Source: AP-15 sp963845735 (GTDB taxonomy: Bacteria > Pseudomonadota > Alphaproteobacteria > ATCC43930 > CGMCC-115725). From it: a stretch of DNA of 64,000 bases. The notes beneath the pieces were generated by a model. It was given only the letters and a program-made list of their open reading frames with translations, did not search any database and had not been told where the DNA came from. Position numbers and translations under genes: made by a program. Shown here one piece after another: positions 27,736-36,770 of the stretch (its first letter is position 1; each line of letters begins with the position of its first letter). The DNA lies in contig CAWJTR010000008.1 in NCBI GenBank assembly GCA_963845735.1, forward strand, positions 186,001 through 250,000, given 5' to 3'.

Positions 27736-28548
27736 TCACACCACCGAGATGTCGGGCGCGTCGACGGCCTTCATGCCGACGACATGATAGCCGCAATCGA
27801 CGTGGTGGACCTCGCCGCTGACCCCGGCCGAAAGGCCGCTCAGCAGATAAAGACCGGCGCCGCCGACATCTTCGATCGTGACGTTGCGCTTTAGCGGCGA
27901 GTTCAATTGGTTCCACTTCAGGATATAGCGGAAATCGCCGATCCCGGACGCTGCCAGGGTCTTGATCGGGCCGGCTGAAATGGCGTTGACGCGAATGTTG
28001 TCGCCGCCGAGATCGACGGCGAGGTAGCGCACGCTCGCCTCCAGCGCCGCCTTGGCCACTCCCATCACATTGTAGTGCGGCATCACCCGCTCGGCCCCCG
28101 CATAGGTCAAGGTCAGCAAGCTGCCGCCCGCGGTCATCAGCGGCGCCGCGCGACGGCACACATCGGTGAACGAATAGCAGGAGATCTCCAGCGTGCGCAG
28201 AAAGTTCGCCCGCGTGGTGTGCAGGTATTTTCCTTTCAGCTCGTCCTTGTCCGAAAAGGCGATCGCATGGACGAGGAAGTCGAGGTGCCCCCAGCGTTCC
28301 GCCAATGCCGCGAACACCAGATCGAGGCTCGCTTCGGAGCCGACATCGGCCTCCAGCACAAAATCGCTGTCGAGGCTCAGCGCCAGAGGTTGCACCCGCT
28401 TGCGCAGCGCCTCACCCTGGTAGGTAAAAGCAAGTTCGGCGCCGTGATCGTGCAAGGCTTTGGCGATGCCCCAGGCAATCGAGCGCTCGTTGGCAACACC
28501 CATAATCAGACCCTGCTTACCCGCCATCAGCGGCATGGTTATCCCCAT
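27736..28548 (-). CDS. fabI: Enoyl-[acyl-carrier-protein] reductase (NADH) FabI
   Basis: This 270-residue short-chain dehydrogenase reduces enoyl-ACP in type II fatty acid synthesis. It has GLIMGVANERSIAWGIAKAL at the cofactor loop, HAIAFSDKDELKGKY, and the catalytic Tyr and Lys six residues apart in YNVMGVAK. The substrate-loop part AASGIGDFRYIL is normal. The start is either 28548 (MGITMPL) or the ATG at 28534-28536 (MPLMAGK), which has a GGGGAT site. The frame is intact. Confidence 0.95.
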   Translation of the reverse strand: MGITMPLMAGKQGLIMGVANERSIAWGIAKALHDHGAELAFTYQGEALRKRVQPLALSLDSDFVLEADVGSEASLDLVFAALAERWGHLDFLVHAIAFSDKDELKGKYLHTTRANFLRTLEISCYSFTDVCRRAAPLMTAGGSLLTLTYAGAERVMPHYNVMGVAKAALEASVRYLAVDLGGDNIRVNAISAGPIKTLAASGIGDFRYILKWNQLNSPLKRNVTIEDVGGAGLYLLSGLSAGVSGEVHHVDCGYHVVGMKAVDAPDISVV

Positions 28549-28696
28549 TTCTCGCGACGGTTCATCCTACACGAACACTCCGGGGAGGGCCATGAGCGGG
28601 CCCGACGGCCTTCGGCGCTGGCGCCGCAGCGGCAGGCAGCGGATAATTGCCCAGCGCGGCCGTGTTGACCAGAGAGGACGCTGCGAGGTTTCCACG

Positions 28697-30048
28697 ATGA
28701 CGCCTGAGGCGAAAGAGGGCGGACGCGGCGGCAGGCTGCGGCGGATGGTGGCGACACCGGGGGCCTTCGTGCTCTACTCGCTGCGCCGCTTCAACGCGGA
28801 CGGCTGTTTTGCCGCCTCCGGCGCGCTCGGTTACACGACGCTAGTCTCTCTGGCGCCGCTTGTCGCGATTGCGCTCGGCTCGCTTTCGGTGTTTCCGATC
28901 TTTGGACAGGTGCACGACGAGATCCTGGCGCTGGTGTTTCGAAATTTCGTGCCGTCGGTCGGCGAGCAGGCGGCTTGGTGGTTCCGCGCCTTTGCCAATT
29001 CTGCGGCGCAGACGACGGCGATCGGCGTCATCGGCCTCGCCGCGACCGGAATATTGCTGCTGGTCACGGTCGAGGACCAGCTGAACGTGATTTGGCGGGT
29101 GACCGCGCCGCGGCCTTGGGGGCAGCGCGTCCTGGCCTATTGGACATTGATAACCCTGGGCCCGCTTCTTGTCGGCCTCAGCTTGTCGCTGTCGACCTAT
29201 TTCGAGATCGCCGCTCGTCGCGCCGGGTTTGGCCAACAAGCCGTCCAGTGGGTCGAGAGCGGCTGGCTGCACGGCCTCGCGCGGGCGGTGCCGGCGGTGC
29301 TCGAATTTGTCGCCTTGACCTTGCTCTATTGGCTGATCCCGAACCGCGCGGTGCGCTGGCGCGACGGAGCCCTCGGCGCGCTGGTTGCGACCGCGGCGAT
29401 CGAGATCCTGAAGGTCGGGTTTACGATTTATGTCGGCGCCATGTCCTATTATCAAACCGTCTATGGCGCGCTCTCGGCGATCCCGATCTTTCTGCTGTGG
29501 ATGTATATTTCATGGATGGCGGTGCTGCTCGGCGCGGAGGTCGCCGCCGCCTTGCCGCACTGGCGCATCGACCGGCGGATCGGTCCGGTTTCGTCGGGCG
29601 GCGTCCAGCTCGGTCTGAGCCTGGGGCTGATCGCGGCTCTGGCGCGGGCGCAACGGGTGGGGGAACAGCTGACCACAGCGGCGCTGGCCGCCGAACTCAG
29701 GGTGCCGACGACGTCGTCGACGAGTATATGAGGCCGCTCCTCGCCGCCGGTTTCGCCGCCCACACGCAGGAGGGAAGCTGGGTGCTGGCCCGGAGCCCGG
29801 AGACCGCCACGGTTCACGATCTTTACGAGGCGCTGCGGTTGCCGTTTGCCGGCGTTTGGCTCGACCACGCCACCGCGCCTTGGCAGAGGCTGGTCGCGCC
29901 GGCGATGGAACGCATCGTCAGAGCCGAAGCCGTAGCCATGCAGATGACGATCGCCTCGCTGATCGGCGAAACCCTCGACCCCGCGCCGCGCCAGCGCGGT
30001 CCCCGCCGCGCCGCTGGTGCGATCGGGGAGAAAATTGCATCGGAATAG
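28697..30048 (+). CDS. YihY/virulence factor BrkB family membrane protein, frameshifted
   Basis: This is a polytopic inner-membrane protein of about 450 residues. Part 1 has six hydrophobic segments and the family features RFNADGCFAASGALGYTTL, TLLYWLIPNRAVRWRDG and YGALSAIPIFLLWMYISW. The frame breaks near 29703. Restoring one base in GTGCC-GACGAC gives LRVPDDVVDEYMRPLLAAGF, a predicted winged-helix-like soluble tail ending at 30048. Of the frameshifts I examined, this is the only one that calls for an added rather than a removed base. The family was once called RNase BN in error; its role is unknown. Confidence 0.87.
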
Positions 30049-30066
30049 CCCGTTCAACGGACGCGC

Positions 30067-30657
30067 ATGATGGAAGAGATCGTCGAGGTTGAACCCCTGG
30101 CGCCGTTCGAGCGCTGGTATGCCGAAGCACTGGCGAACGAGCAGCAGCCCGAGGCGATGACCTTGGCGACGGCGACCCGCGATGGCCAGCCCTCGGCGCG
30201 CGCCGTTCTGCTGAAGGGGTTCGACGCGCGCGGTTTCGTCTTCTACACCAATCTGGAAAGCCGCAAATCGACGGAGCTGTTCGACAACCCGCAGGCGGCG
30301 CTATGCTTGCTGTGGAAGTCGCTGCGCCGGCAGGTGCGGATCGAGGGTGCGGTCGAGCCGGTCGCGGACGATGAAGCGGACGCCTATTTCGCCACGCGAT
30401 CCCGCGACAGCCGGATCGGCGCCTGGGCCTCGGACCAGTCGCGGCCGCTCGGGACCCGCGCCGAACTGGAGCGCCGGGTCGAGGCCTTCACCGACCGTTT
30501 CGGCGACGGCGAGGTGCCCCGGCCGCCATACTGGTCCGGCTTTCGTGTCGTACCATGGCGCATCGAATTTTGGCAGGAGCGTCCCTCCCGCCTGCATGAC
30601 CGTTGGTTGTTTGTTCGCGAGGGCGACGGATGGCGGCGGGAACGGCTCTTCCCATGA
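30067..30657 (+). CDS. pdxH: Pyridoxamine 5'-phosphate oxidase
   Basis: This 196-residue FMN enzyme oxidises PNP or PMP to pyridoxal 5'-phosphate. Family motifs are AMTLATATRDGQPSARAVLLKG (substrate and FMN contacts), RGFVFYTNLESRKSTEL, and the C-terminal PWRIEFWQERPSRLHDRW with the substrate-binding Arg and His. The length is slightly shorter than the E. coli enzyme. It overlaps the next gene by ATGA, so the two are translationally coupled. Confidence 0.96.
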   Translation: MMEEIVEVEPLAPFERWYAEALANEQQPEAMTLATATRDGQPSARAVLLKGFDARGFVFYTNLESRKSTELFDNPQAALCLLWKSLRRQVRIEGAVEPVADDEADAYFATRSRDSRIGAWASDQSRPLGTRAELERRVEAFTDRFGDGEVPRPPYWSGFRVVPWRIEFWQERPSRLHDRWLFVREGDGWRRERLFP

Positions 30658-31574
30658 TCTACGGACCGGCTGCCGACCGGTTGCGGCGCTGGGCGACCTA
30701 TGCTTCGGTCGCCGTCGCTCTGTTGCTGATTTCCGCCAAGTTCGCGGCTTGGCTGGAAACCGGCTCGGTCGCGCTGCTGTCGAGCTTGATTGATTCGCTG
30801 CTCGATGCCGTCGCCTCGATCGTCAATCTGTTCGCGGTACGGCATGCGCTGACCCCGGCCGATCGCGAGCATCGCTTTGGCCACGGTAAGGCCGAGCCGC
30901 TGGCCGTGCTGGGCCAATCGGCGTTCATTACCGGCAGCGCGCTGTTGCTGCTCGCCGAGGCGGTGCGCCGGCTGATCCACCCGGCTGCGGTGGAGAACCC
31001 GCCGGCCGGGATCGCGGTGATGGTGTTTTCGATCGTGGTGACGATTGCGCTGGTGCTCTATCAGCGGCATGTCGTGCGCCGCACCGGGTCGATCGCGATC
31101 ACCGCCGACGAACTGCACTATCGCGGCGATCTGATTTTGAACGCCAGCGTAATCGCGGCGCTGATCCTCAGCGGCATCTTCGGCCTGCGCATCCTCGATC
31201 CGCTGTTCGGCGCCGCCATCGGGCTGTGGATCATCTATTCCGCGGCGCGGTTGGCGCGCCTGTCGCTGGTCCAGCTGATGGACCGCGAACTGCCCGACGA
31301 CGAACGCGAGAGGATCCGCGACATCGCATTGTCGCACCCCGAGGTGGCCGCCGCCCACGATCTGCGCACCCGGGTCGCGGGGCCGACAGCGTTTATCCAG
31401 ATCCATATCGAAATGGATGGCGATATCAGCCTGGTTCGCGCGCACGAAATCTCCGACCAGGTCGAGGCGCGGCTGCGCGCCGCCTATCCGCACGCGGAGA
31501 TCATCATCCATCAGGACCCGGAAGGGGTCGAAGAGCCGCGATCGAACTTTCCGCGACGGGTCGGCGTGCAGTGA
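30654..31574 (+). CDS. Cation diffusion facilitator family transporter (FieF-like)
   Basis: This 306-residue inner-membrane efflux protein probably exports divalent metal in exchange for protons. Six hydrophobic segments are visible. The transport site shows SLIDSLLDAVAS and HRFGHGKAEPLA in the first half and ADELHYRGDLILN in the second half, which are the DxxxD and HxxxD-type metal sites. A soluble C-terminal domain (IQIHIEMDGDISLVRAHEI) carries further His residues. It overlaps pdxH by four bases. Metal specificity cannot be read from sequence alone. Confidence 0.92.
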   Translation: MIYGPAADRLRRWATYASVAVALLLISAKFAAWLETGSVALLSSLIDSLLDAVASIVNLFAVRHALTPADREHRFGHGKAEPLAVLGQSAFITGSALLLLAEAVRRLIHPAAVENPPAGIAVMVFSIVVTIALVLYQRHVVRRTGSIAITADELHYRGDLILNASVIAALILSGIFGLRILDPLFGAAIGLWIIYSAARLARLSLVQLMDRELPDDERERIRDIALSHPEVAAAHDLRTRVAGPTAFIQIHIEMDGDISLVRAHEISDQVEARLRAAYPHAEIIIHQDPEGVEEPRSNFPRRVGVQ

Positions 31575-31606
31575 GCGGCGGCGGCCAGCACACTCTATCG
31601 AGGGCC

Positions 31607-32452
31607 ATGACCGAAGGCGCTGCGCCGCCGGAGGCGACAGAAGCGGCGCGTTCCCCGACGCCGGCGGCCACCGCCGACATCGTGCCGGTGCGCGCGCTGC
31701 TGCTGGGCGAGCGGCTGGATACCAGAGCGCTAGAGCGCGGCGCCTCGGTCGGCATCACGCCGCTGACCCTCGACATCCCGGACGGCGGCGTGGCGGTGCT
31801 GTTTCGCTATGGCGCGGTCGTGCTGTTCGGCCCGCCAAACGCTGCGATGGACGAATTCGTCGCGACATTGATGCCCTCGATCGCCGGTGCGTTCCCGGTA
31901 CCGGAGCGGGAGGAGGCACGGCTGCTGATCCGCGCTGAGAGCGATCAGCATGTAGACGCGTCCGGTAATATCATCCTGCGCGACAAATCGACCGAGCGGC
32001 TGCAGCTGGTCGCCGACATTCTGGCCAAGAGCCTGATGCTGTCGCACTACGAGACGCGCATCGCCGACCTGTTCGACCGCATCGAACCGCTGGCCGCGGC
32101 CCTGCGCGAGAAGGGCCGCGCCGGCGCGAGCGGCAAGGTGCTGTTACGCCACATCGGCGACGTGCTGCTGATGCAGCAGAAAATGGTCGGCCGGGTCGAA
32201 ACCGCCGAAACCCCCGAGCTGCTATGGGAGCATCCCGAACTCGAGCGGCTCTATATGCGCCTCGCCGACGAATACGAGCTGCGCGACCGCGACCGCGCGC
32301 TCGACCGCAAGCTCGACATCGTCTCGCGCACGGTCGAGACCTTGCTGGGTCTGGTGCAGACCCGCAGCAGTCTGCGCGTCGAGTGGTACATCGTGCTGCT
32401 GATCGTCGCCGAGCTGGTGCTCAGCCTCTACCCGCTGCTGCTGCGCCGCTGA
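31607..32452 (+). CDS. RMD1/DUF155 family protein
   Basis: This 281-residue protein belongs to the RMD1/RMND1 (DUF155) family, conserved from bacteria to mitochondria. It has a low-complexity N-terminus, the core GVAVLFRYGAVVLFG and IILRDKSTERLQLVADILAKS, a long helical part, and a single C-terminal membrane anchor (about 258-277, YIVLLIVAELVLSLYPLLL). In mitochondria the family assists translation in the inner membrane; the bacterial role is not established. The ATG at 31607 follows the efflux gene by 32 nt. Confidence 0.87.
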   Translation: MTEGAAPPEATEAARSPTPAATADIVPVRALLLGERLDTRALERGASVGITPLTLDIPDGGVAVLFRYGAVVLFGPPNAAMDEFVATLMPSIAGAFPVPEREEARLLIRAESDQHVDASGNIILRDKSTERLQLVADILAKSLMLSHYETRIADLFDRIEPLAAALREKGRAGASGKVLLRHIGDVLLMQQKMVGRVETAETPELLWEHPELERLYMRLADEYELRDRDRALDRKLDIVSRTVETLLGLVQTRSSLRVEWYIVLLIVAELVLSLYPLLLRR

Positions 32453-32460
32453 GCGGGCGG

Positions 32461-32607
32461 TCAGCCGACTAGGAACGACACCGGGATCATGACCGCGGCC
32501 GCCTTCAGCGGCCAGATCCAGCCTTCGGCATGGACCAGCCCGATCAGCGCCACCGCGCACACGATCAACATGACGTAATGTGGAGGTATCTCGAATCGGT
32601 ACCGCAT
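32461..32607 (-). CDS. Small two-helix membrane protein, 48 residues
   Basis: This short frame starts MRYRFEIPPHYVMLIVCAVA and continues with GWIWPLKAAAVMIPVSFLVG. It predicts two membrane segments with a short loop and a positive N-terminus. Its stop is nine bases from the stop of the DUF155 gene on the other strand. I do not recognise a family; the composition and topology are the reason for calling it, and it needs a homology check. Confidence 0.5.
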   Translation of the reverse strand: MRYRFEIPPHYVMLIVCAVALIGLVHAEGWIWPLKAAAVMIPVSFLVG

Positions 32608-32666
32608 GCCACACGAGTTAACACGAATCCGGCCGCGCGCCCAGTCTCGAAGCTGATTGGCTCGCT

Positions 32667-32858
32667 TTAGGGGGAGCGAGCAGCGCCGCGCTGTCGAGCG
32701 AAACTCGGCCGTTCCCGCGCGATCCGCTCGAACAGCAGCTCGATGCTGCGCCGGTCTACGCCGTCGCTTTTCATGACGAGGCCAACCAGCGGATCGCGAA
32801 CGAGTTCCGCGAGCGTACAGAGGTCCTCGCCGCTGTCAGTGCCGATTTCCCTGTTCAT
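32667..32858 (-). CDS. Hypothetical protein, 63 residues
   Basis: This frame gives MNREIGTDSGEDLCTLAEL, then DPLVGLVMKSDGVDRRSIEL and a basic tail. It has the look of a conserved helical small protein of alphaproteobacteria, and I recall similar unnamed proteins, but I cannot assign a family. The ATG is at 32856-32858; the ribosome site (GGGATAAAAG) is weak. A start 35 codons upstream exists but adds unlikely residues. There is no signal peptide or membrane segment. Confidence 0.55.
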   Translation of the reverse strand: MNREIGTDSGEDLCTLAELVRDPLVGLVMKSDGVDRRSIELLFERIARERPSFARQRGAARSP

Positions 32859-33088
32859 CGCTTTTATCCCGCATCGAAAAACCGATTCACCTCGGATGGG
32901 TAGTAGCTGGGCGGCATGCGCGGGGCCCGCAATCTCGGAGCTTGCGATGGCACGCCGGCGCATCGCTCAGGCAGGGTTGTTCAGCAAGTTGCCGAGCCGT
33001 TCCCATCCCACCCGGGACCGCAATGCGGCTGGCCGCCGGGGGTGAGCGCGGGCTATAGTCGGGTGCACCGCGGCGCGGAGAAAACGGG

Positions 33089-34134
33089 ATGCATCTGTTC
33101 AAGCAACATGCGGTGGCGGACCCTGAAGCGGTCGCCGGGATGATCCCGGTCATCGATTACGGCCCCTATTTCGCCGGCGAGAAGGGCGCGCTGGAGCAGG
33201 TCGCCGCCGAGGTCGCGCGCGCCTGCGAGAACGTCGGTTTCTTCTATGCGCTGAACCACGGTGTGCGAGACGAGCTGATCGACCGGGCCTTTGCTGCTTC
33301 GCGCCGGTGCCATGCCCTGCCGCTCGCCCAAAAGCTGGCGCTTCGGCTCAATGACAACAACATCGGCTATTTGCCGCTGAACGCTTCGGTGCAGGGCGCC
33401 TCGACCGTCCACAAGGCCACCAGGCCGAACCAGAACGAGAGCTTTTTTATCAGCCACGACCGCGGGTCCGACCATCCCGACGTGGTCGCCGGCAAGCCGT
33501 TGCGCGGCCGCAACCAGTGGCCGGCGGAGCTGCCCGGCATCCGCGGGGACATGATGGCGTATTTCGACGCGCTCGGGGCGATGTGCGACCGGATGCTGCC
33601 GCCCTTCGCCGTCGCGCTGGGAATGCCTGCTCGATTTCTTTGCGCCGTTCTTCGCCGACGAGGCGCACGCCACTCTGCGCTTCCTGCACTATCCGCCGCA
33701 GGACGTGATCGAAGACAACCTCTTTGGCCAGGGTCCGCATACCGACAACAGCTTTATGACGGCGCTCGCGCGGACCGAGGTGCCCGGGCTGGCCGTGCGC
33801 TTACCGTCTGGCGAATGGTTTGCGCCGCCGATCATCTCGGGGACGTTTCTGATCAATCTCGGCAACATCATGCGGCGCTGGTCGAATGATCGCTTTCTGT
33901 CGACGCCGCACGGCGTGCTCAACGAGTTCGGGGACCGATCGCTACTCGATCGCCTATTTCCACAGCCCCAACCCGGACCGGGTCATCGAATGCCTGCCGT
34001 CCTGCGTTAGCGCCGACAATCCGGCGCGCTATCCGCCGGCGGTCTACCGCGATCTCGTGCTCGAATTTTACCGGGCGAATTATTTTCACCAGAAGGGCCA
34101 CCGCTCCGAGGTTGTGGCGCAGGCGGCCGAATAG
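33089..34134 (+). CDS. Isopenicillin N synthase family dioxygenase, two frameshifts
   Basis: This is a non-heme Fe(II) oxygenase of the 2-oxoglutarate/IPNS superfamily, inferred at about 347 residues. It begins IPVIDYGPYFAGEKGAL and NVGFFYALNHGV. Iron ligands are His and Asp in GPHTDNSFMT and the distal His in LSTPHGVLN. The frame breaks near 33627 and near 33942. Removing one base at each site gives LLDFFAPFFADEAHATLRF and YSIAYFHSPNPDRV, both expected family sequence. Reading continues to a stop at 34134. It is the first gene of a tight run with a cupin, a lactonase-fold protein and a HAD phosphatase. Confidence 0.88.
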
Positions 34135-34153
34135 CCGAAGGGAGTGCAGAACC

Positions 34154-34712
34154 GTGTTCGACCTCGATCGCTTCATCGAAGATTGCCGCGCCGCGGTGCG
34201 CGAAGACCCGAGCCATAAGGCGGCGCGCGAGGTGGTGGCCCGCGCCAATTCCAACCCTGCCGCGATCCTTGCCGCGCTCGGCGAGCCGACGACGGCCGGC
34301 GTGACGCCGCTCTACCGCTCGGAGGAGCTGACGATCCTCAACGTGATCTGGGGGCAGGGGATGACGATCATGCCGCACGACCACCGGATGTGGGCGGTGA
34401 TCGGGGTCTACACCGGCCGCGAAGACAACATCTTCTGGCGCCGGCTGCCGGGAGAAGCCGGCGGCCTCATCGAAGCTGCCGGCGCAAAATCTCTGGGCGT
34501 CCGCGACGCCGAGCCGTTCGGGCGCGACATCATCCATTCGGTGACCAACCCGTTGCCGGCGGCTGACCGGTGCAATCCACGTCTATGGCGGCGATTTTTA
34601 TGGCGCGCAGCGCAGCGAGTGGGATCCGGAATCGCTCACCGAGCGGCCCTATGACTTCGCGCTGCACCGGCGCATGTTCGAGGCAGCGAACCTCGCTCGC
34701 GCGACAGCGTGA
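34154..34712 (+). CDS. Cupin-fold metalloprotein (cysteine dioxygenase type I-like), frameshifted
   Basis: This protein of about 185 residues resembles the predicted metal-dependent enzymes of the double-stranded beta-helix superfamily related to cysteine dioxygenase. The metal motif is MPHDHRMWAVIGVYTGRE, with His, His and a downstream His in IHSVTN. The frame breaks near 34560; the continuation reads AIHVYGGDFYGAQRSEW and stops at 34712. The GTG start at 34154 follows GGGAG. The gene lies 19 nt after the oxygenase. Substrate could be a thiol or a carboxylate; sequence alone does not decide. Confidence 0.82.
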
Positions 34713-34722
34713 CGAGGCGCTG

Positions 34723-35488
34723 ATGAGCGTCAAGCTGTTCGCCTTTACCTGCGGCTGGCTGGAGGGCGATCTCGGGTATCTGATGGAGGGCGGTGAGGGT
34801 CGGGCGCAATTGCCGATCCCGTCCTACCTGATCGAACATCCCAAGGGCACGGTGCTGTTCGATACCGGGATGCATCCCGATTGCCAGCACGACCCCGCAG
34901 GTCGGGTCGGCCCCCGCATCACCGGTCTGTTCGCGTTCAATTACCGGCCGGGCGAGGAAATCAGCGCCCGGTTGGAAGCGATCGGCCGCGATCCGGCCAA
35001 GATCGAAATCATCGTCAATTCGCATTTCCATTTCGATCATGTCGGCGGCAACGCGCTGATCCCGAACGCGACGATGGTCGTGCAGCGGCGCGAATGGGAA
35101 GCCGGGATGGACCCCGACACCGCCGCGCGGCGCGGGTTCGACCGGCGCGACTTCGATCTCGGGCACAAAGTCATCCAGGTCGACGGCGAGCACGACCTCT
35201 TCGGCGACGGCAGCTATCGTCTGCCTGCCGACCCACGGCCACACGCCGGGCCATCAGTCGTTAAAGGTTCGGCTCGCCTCGGGCGATGTCGTGCTTGCCG
35301 CCGATTCCTGCTATTTCTGCCGCACCCTGCGGGAAAGGCGGCTGCCGCAGAACGTCTATGACCGCACGGCGATGCTGGCTTCGCTCGATAAGCTCGCCCG
35401 CCTCGAAACCGGCGGCGCCCGCATTTTTTTCGGGCATGACGGCGAATTCTGGAAAAGCGTGCCGCAGGCGCCGGCGGAAATCGTCTGA
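34723..35488 (+). CDS. N-acyl homoserine lactonase family MBL-fold hydrolase, frameshifted
   Basis: This metallo-beta-lactamase fold hydrolase of about 254 residues has the HxHxDH motif in NSHFHFDHVGGN, and LFDTGMHPDC upstream, as in AiiA/AttM-type lactonases. The frame breaks near 35220. Removing one T restores GSIVCLPTHGHTPGHQSLKV, which carries the third metal-site His, and reading continues to FFGHDGEFW and a stop at 35488. The family also contains non-AHL lactonases and esterases; given the neighbours, it may hydrolyse a catabolic intermediate. It starts 10 nt after the cupin stop. Confidence 0.86.
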
Positions 35489-35509
35489 GCAGTCCGAGCG
35501 GCCCACAGC

Positions 35510-36238
35510 ATGCCGAACCTTCCGCGCGCGATCCTGTTCGACCTCGACGACACGATCCTCGTTGCCTTTGGGCCGGCCGAGTCGCAATGGCGGCGCGTCA
35601 TCGGCGCTTACACCGAACATCTGGCGCCGTTGACCCCGGCCGCGGCGATCGCCGCGATCATGGACAGCTCGCGCGATTTGTGGGCCGATCCGGCGCGGCA
35701 CAAGCATTGGCGCCATCGCATCGGCGAGGCCCGCCGCCGGATCGTCGCCAACGCCTTCGCCGCGTTGGCGGCAGCCGGTCATGCCGTCCCCGAGCGCTCG
35801 CTGTGTGACGAGATTGCCGACCGTTACAACGCACTGCACGATGCCGAATTGGAGTGCTTTCCGGGCGCCCACGACACCCTCGACCGCTTGAAGGAGCTCG
35901 GCGTGCGCCTGGCGCTGATCACCAACGGCGCCGCCGAGCCGCAGCGCGCCAAGGTCATCCGCTTCGCGCTCGAACATCGCTTCGAACACATCCAGATCGA
36001 GGGCGAACACGGCTTCGGCAAGCCCGAGGAGCGCGCCTACACCCACGCAATGGAGACGCTCGGCGTGACTGCGCGCGAAACCTGGATGGTCGGCGACAAT
36101 CTCGAATGGGAAGTGGTGGCGCCGCAGCGCCTCGGCATCCACGCGATCTGGCACGACGGCTATGGGGTCGGTCTGCCGCCCGACTGCCCGATCCGCCCCG
36201 ATCGCATCATCCGCGCATTACCGGAATTGCTGCTGTAA
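35510..36238 (+). CDS. HAD family hydrolase
   Basis: This 242-residue phosphatase-like enzyme has HAD motif I DLDDT (11-15), motif II as LITNG, the motif III lysine in GFGKPEERAY and motif IV GDNLEWEV. A helical cap lies between motifs I and II, as in type IA enzymes. The frame is intact and the ATG follows the lactonase stop by 21 nt, so it ends the four-gene run. The natural substrate is unknown; small phosphorylated metabolites are typical. Confidence 0.9.
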   Translation: MPNLPRAILFDLDDTILVAFGPAESQWRRVIGAYTEHLAPLTPAAAIAAIMDSSRDLWADPARHKHWRHRIGEARRRIVANAFAALAAAGHAVPERSLCDEIADRYNALHDAELECFPGAHDTLDRLKELGVRLALITNGAAEPQRAKVIRFALEHRFEHIQIEGEHGFGKPEERAYTHAMETLGVTARETWMVGDNLEWEVVAPQRLGIHAIWHDGYGVGLPPDCPIRPDRIIRALPELLL

Positions 36239-36250
36239 GCTAGGGCGGCT

Positions 36251-36370
36251 TTCGACCGAGTTGATGCACTCGGCACGCATCACCCCCACCCCGACCCGCC
36301 CCCATCGAGGGGGCGGGAGTAAAAATGGGCCCTCCCCCTTGATGGGGGAGGGTTTGGGAGGGGGTGAGTG
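36251..36370. repeat. Double-hairpin repeat, family B, copy 1 (G-rich)
   Basis: CCCGCCCCC-ATCGA-GGGGGCGGG and CCCTCCCCC-TTGAT-GGGGGAGGG form two perfect 9-bp hairpins in series. The second hairpin continues as GGGTTTGGGAGGGGG, making four G-runs with loops of one to three bases. The same arrangement occurs at 55988-56164 with extra internal copies. It sits downstream of the HAD gene. Confidence 0.8.
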
Positions 36371-36448
36371 CGGTTCAATTTGGTCGGAAACCGCTCTTAA
36401 GGCCAGAGCTGCCGATCTGCGCGATCTCGCCCCTACCGGCTGTCATGC

Positions 36449-36687
36449 TCACTGGATGCGGCGTAGCCCGAGATCGGCGAGGCAGTTATCGATCGGTCCG
36501 CCCCGGTCGGCGCTCCTGGCCCAATCCTGGCAGGCCGCGACGACAGCTGCGAACTCGGCCTGCGATGGCGGCTTTCCGCTCGCCTCCTGCCATTCCCGAG
36601 CTTCCGAAGATGCGCTCGACGGCACGACGGCATCCCTTGCCACGCACGCCGCCAGGCTCAACAGGATAAAAAAGCGACCCCCCGCAT
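36449..36687 (-). CDS. Small lipoprotein, probable homopolymer frameshift
   Basis: From ATG at 36685-36687 the frame gives MRGVAFF and then shifts at a T6 run. With one extra T it reads FILLSLAACVARDAV, a textbook lipobox (LAAC), and continues to EWQEASGKPPSQAEF and a Gln end at 36449. The alternative intact frame would need a TTG start and would lose the signal's charged N-terminus. The protein would be about 78 residues, periplasmic and lipid-anchored. No family is recognised. Confidence 0.5.
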
Positions 36688-36770
36688 CCGTCCCCCGGTC
36701 TGCAACCCCAACCGAGATTATCCAGCGGCCCGCGCGCTTGGCTACTTTTTCGCGCTTTTGGCGCAGTCGC

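Noticed and set aside
36239..36448. CRISPR-like repeats in the G-rich region
   Set aside because: The repeated elements are two adjacent hairpins with different stems, without regular spacers.
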